Source: AG-12 sp035531535 (GTDB lineage Bacteria > Chloroflexota > Dormibacteria > Aeolococcales > Bog-877). Taken from it: DNA of 7,219 bases. Shown piece by piece: positions 6,656 to 7,219 of the stretch. The first letter of the stretch is position 1, and the number at the start of each line of letters is the position of its first letter. The position numbers and the translations under genes are program-made. Below the pieces are notes generated by a model. That model was not told the origin of the DNA, searched no databases, and worked only from the letters and a program-made list of their open reading frames with translations. The stretch lies in NCBI GenBank assembly GCA_035531535.1, contig DATKSV010000179.1, positions 1-7,219 on the forward strand. Reading direction: 5' to 3'.

Positions 6656-6691
6656 GGTGCAGTCTGTGATCACGGCCGCCTGGACTGCACT
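6656..6691 (+). promoter_or_regulatory. Hairpin in the leader of the anchor-domain gene
   Basis: The arms gtgcagtc (6657-6664) and gactgcac (6683-6690) form an 8-bp perfect stem, and G-T pairs can extend it at both ends. The loop contains the 8-bp palindrome gtgatcac (6666-6673). The structure lies between the predicted promoter and the ribosome binding site, so it may affect mRNA stability or translation, or the palindrome may be a protein-binding site. No T-run follows, so it is not a terminator. Confidence 0.35.
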
Positions 6692-6756
6692 GAGCCACTG
6701 GCGGGCCCGCCCCCGACCTGTTGGCCTGGGTGCACGGGCCGGGAGAAGCTAGCTAG

Positions 6757-7188
6757 ATGAAGATTCGGTTATTGGCAGCCGCCACGGTCGTCGCGGCAGC
6801 GCTCGCTCTGGCGGGACCAGTCCAGGCGGCAACAACCAACTCCTTTGCAAATGGTAGCTTCCAATGTGCGGATTGTAGTCAGAACGGGTCATTCGTAGAC
6901 CTTACCGCCACTTCCACAGCCTTAACCGATACCCCTGGGACAACCGAGTGGACGGTCACCACAGGCAGCGTCGACTGGATTGACGGTTATTGGTCAGGGC
7001 CGAACTCCAGCAACCCCTACAGCATCGACATGAACGGAACCAACCCCGGGGCGATCGCGCAGACCTTCGCCACCATCGCGGGCGCCACCTACAACGTCTC
7101 GTTCTATCTCTCCGGCAACCCCGATGGCGGTACTGGCCCCAAGACCTTGACAGTGGCCGCCTCCGGCAATGCGAAATTGGGCTCTTGA
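6757..7188 (+). CDS. Secreted choice-of-anchor C / DUF642-like protein, probably truncated
   Basis: A 143-aa exported protein. GGGAGAAG at 6741-6748 precedes the ATG by 8 nt. The signal peptide is MKIRLL, a long Ala/Val/Leu core, and cleavage after A24 (VQA). The mature part reads as the first half of a choice-of-anchor C domain, a jelly-roll fold of extracellular proteins related to the DUF642 group: NGSFQ near the start, TEWTVTTGSVDWI, GYW, SIDMNG, PGAIAQTFATIAG, TYNVSFYLSGNPDG. In family members known to me the chain continues about 50-60 residues with a strand around FDTTG and a final strand with a DNV-type motif. Here it stops after NAKLGS, and none of the three forward frames up to 7219 restores the missing part. 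A C-x2-C pair (CADC, near 37-40) is unusual for the family. The first third uses more A/T-ending codons than the protease genes. No anchor or sorting signal is present. It is either a truncated gene or a short variant; its role is unknown. Confidence 0.75.
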   Translation: MKIRLLAAATVVAAALALAGPVQAATTNSFANGSFQCADCSQNGSFVDLTATSTALTDTPGTTEWTVTTGSVDWIDGYWSGPNSSNPYSIDMNGTNPGAIAQTFATIAGATYNVSFYLSGNPDGGTGPKTLTVAASGNAKLGS

Positions 7189-7219
7189 GGCATAGGTGTG
7201 GGTGCCGAGAGGGGAATGT

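Larger units (their letters stand above)
5924..6756. other. Long intergenic region between divergent secreted-protein genes
   Basis: This 833-bp gap separates the leftward sedolisin gene from the rightward anchor-domain gene. Several open frames of 60-135 codons cross it on both strands (for example 6162-6566 minus, 6220-6612 plus). They overlap each other, are rich in Arg/Pro/Ser/Gly, and show no family motif or good ribosome binding site, so I do not call them. The left end carries the sedolisin ribosome binding site. The right end carries a promoter (6602-6630) and a leader hairpin (6656-6691). From about 5960 to 6600 I recognise nothing. It may be decayed coding sequence, but no family can be named. 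Confidence 0.55.

Noticed and set aside
6700..6711. 12-bp palindrome ggcgggcccgcc
   Set aside because: It is a pure GC palindrome without a loop and is expected by chance in sequence of this composition; I only mention it as leader context.
1..7219. Search for CRISPR arrays, tRNA or rRNA genes, insertion sequences and toxin-antitoxin pairs
   Set aside because: No regularly spaced repeats, no cloverleaf or conserved TTCGA-type arm, no transposase motif or terminal repeats, and no small gene pair were seen on either strand.

Overview
This is a 7.2-kb piece of GC-rich bacterial DNA carrying four recognisable protein genes. High GC, strong purine-rich ribosome binding sites, a GTG start and two secreted sedolisin (S53) peptidases fit a soil or acid-habitat bacterium of the actinobacterial or Chloroflexota/Dormibacterota type. 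Sedolisins usually work at low pH. The lineage is an inference from gene content and composition, because no marker gene is present.

Layout, left to right. Positions 1-547 hold no convincing gene. A plus-strand gene at 548-1951 encodes a cytoplasmic AAA+ ATPase with an N-terminal winged-helix-like region, from a widespread family with no assigned function. Positions 1952-2380 form a convergent intergenic region rich in stem-loops, including the best intrinsic terminator in the window (2098-2138, reading leftward). Two sedolisin genes then lie head to tail on the minus strand. The upstream one (4031-5923) is a complete preproenzyme with signal peptide, pro-domain and intact catalytic and calcium-site residues. 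The downstream one (2381-3751) keeps the catalytic residues but has no classical pro-domain and has Asn at both acidic calcium-site positions. A 279-bp spacer separates them. It holds a near-perfect hairpin just past the first stop codon and a run of stems in front of the second gene's ribosome binding site, so the two are probably separate transcription or regulation units. Positions 5924-6756 (833 bp) lie between divergent genes. They contain a good sigma-70-type promoter (6602-6630) and a leader hairpin for the rightward gene at 6757-7188. That gene encodes a small secreted protein with the first part of a choice-of-anchor C / DUF642-type domain and stops before the second half of the fold.

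Three of the four products carry export signals, so most of the window concerns extracellular proteins: acid proteolysis by two divergent sedolisins, and a probable surface or matrix protein. The ATPase faces the protease genes convergently and shares no operon with them, so no functional link can be claimed. About 29 percent of the window is non-coding, which is high for bacteria. No rRNA, tRNA, CRISPR array, insertion sequence or defence system was recognised. The points most worth following are the unusual second sedolisin, its structured leader, and the truncated anchor-domain gene.
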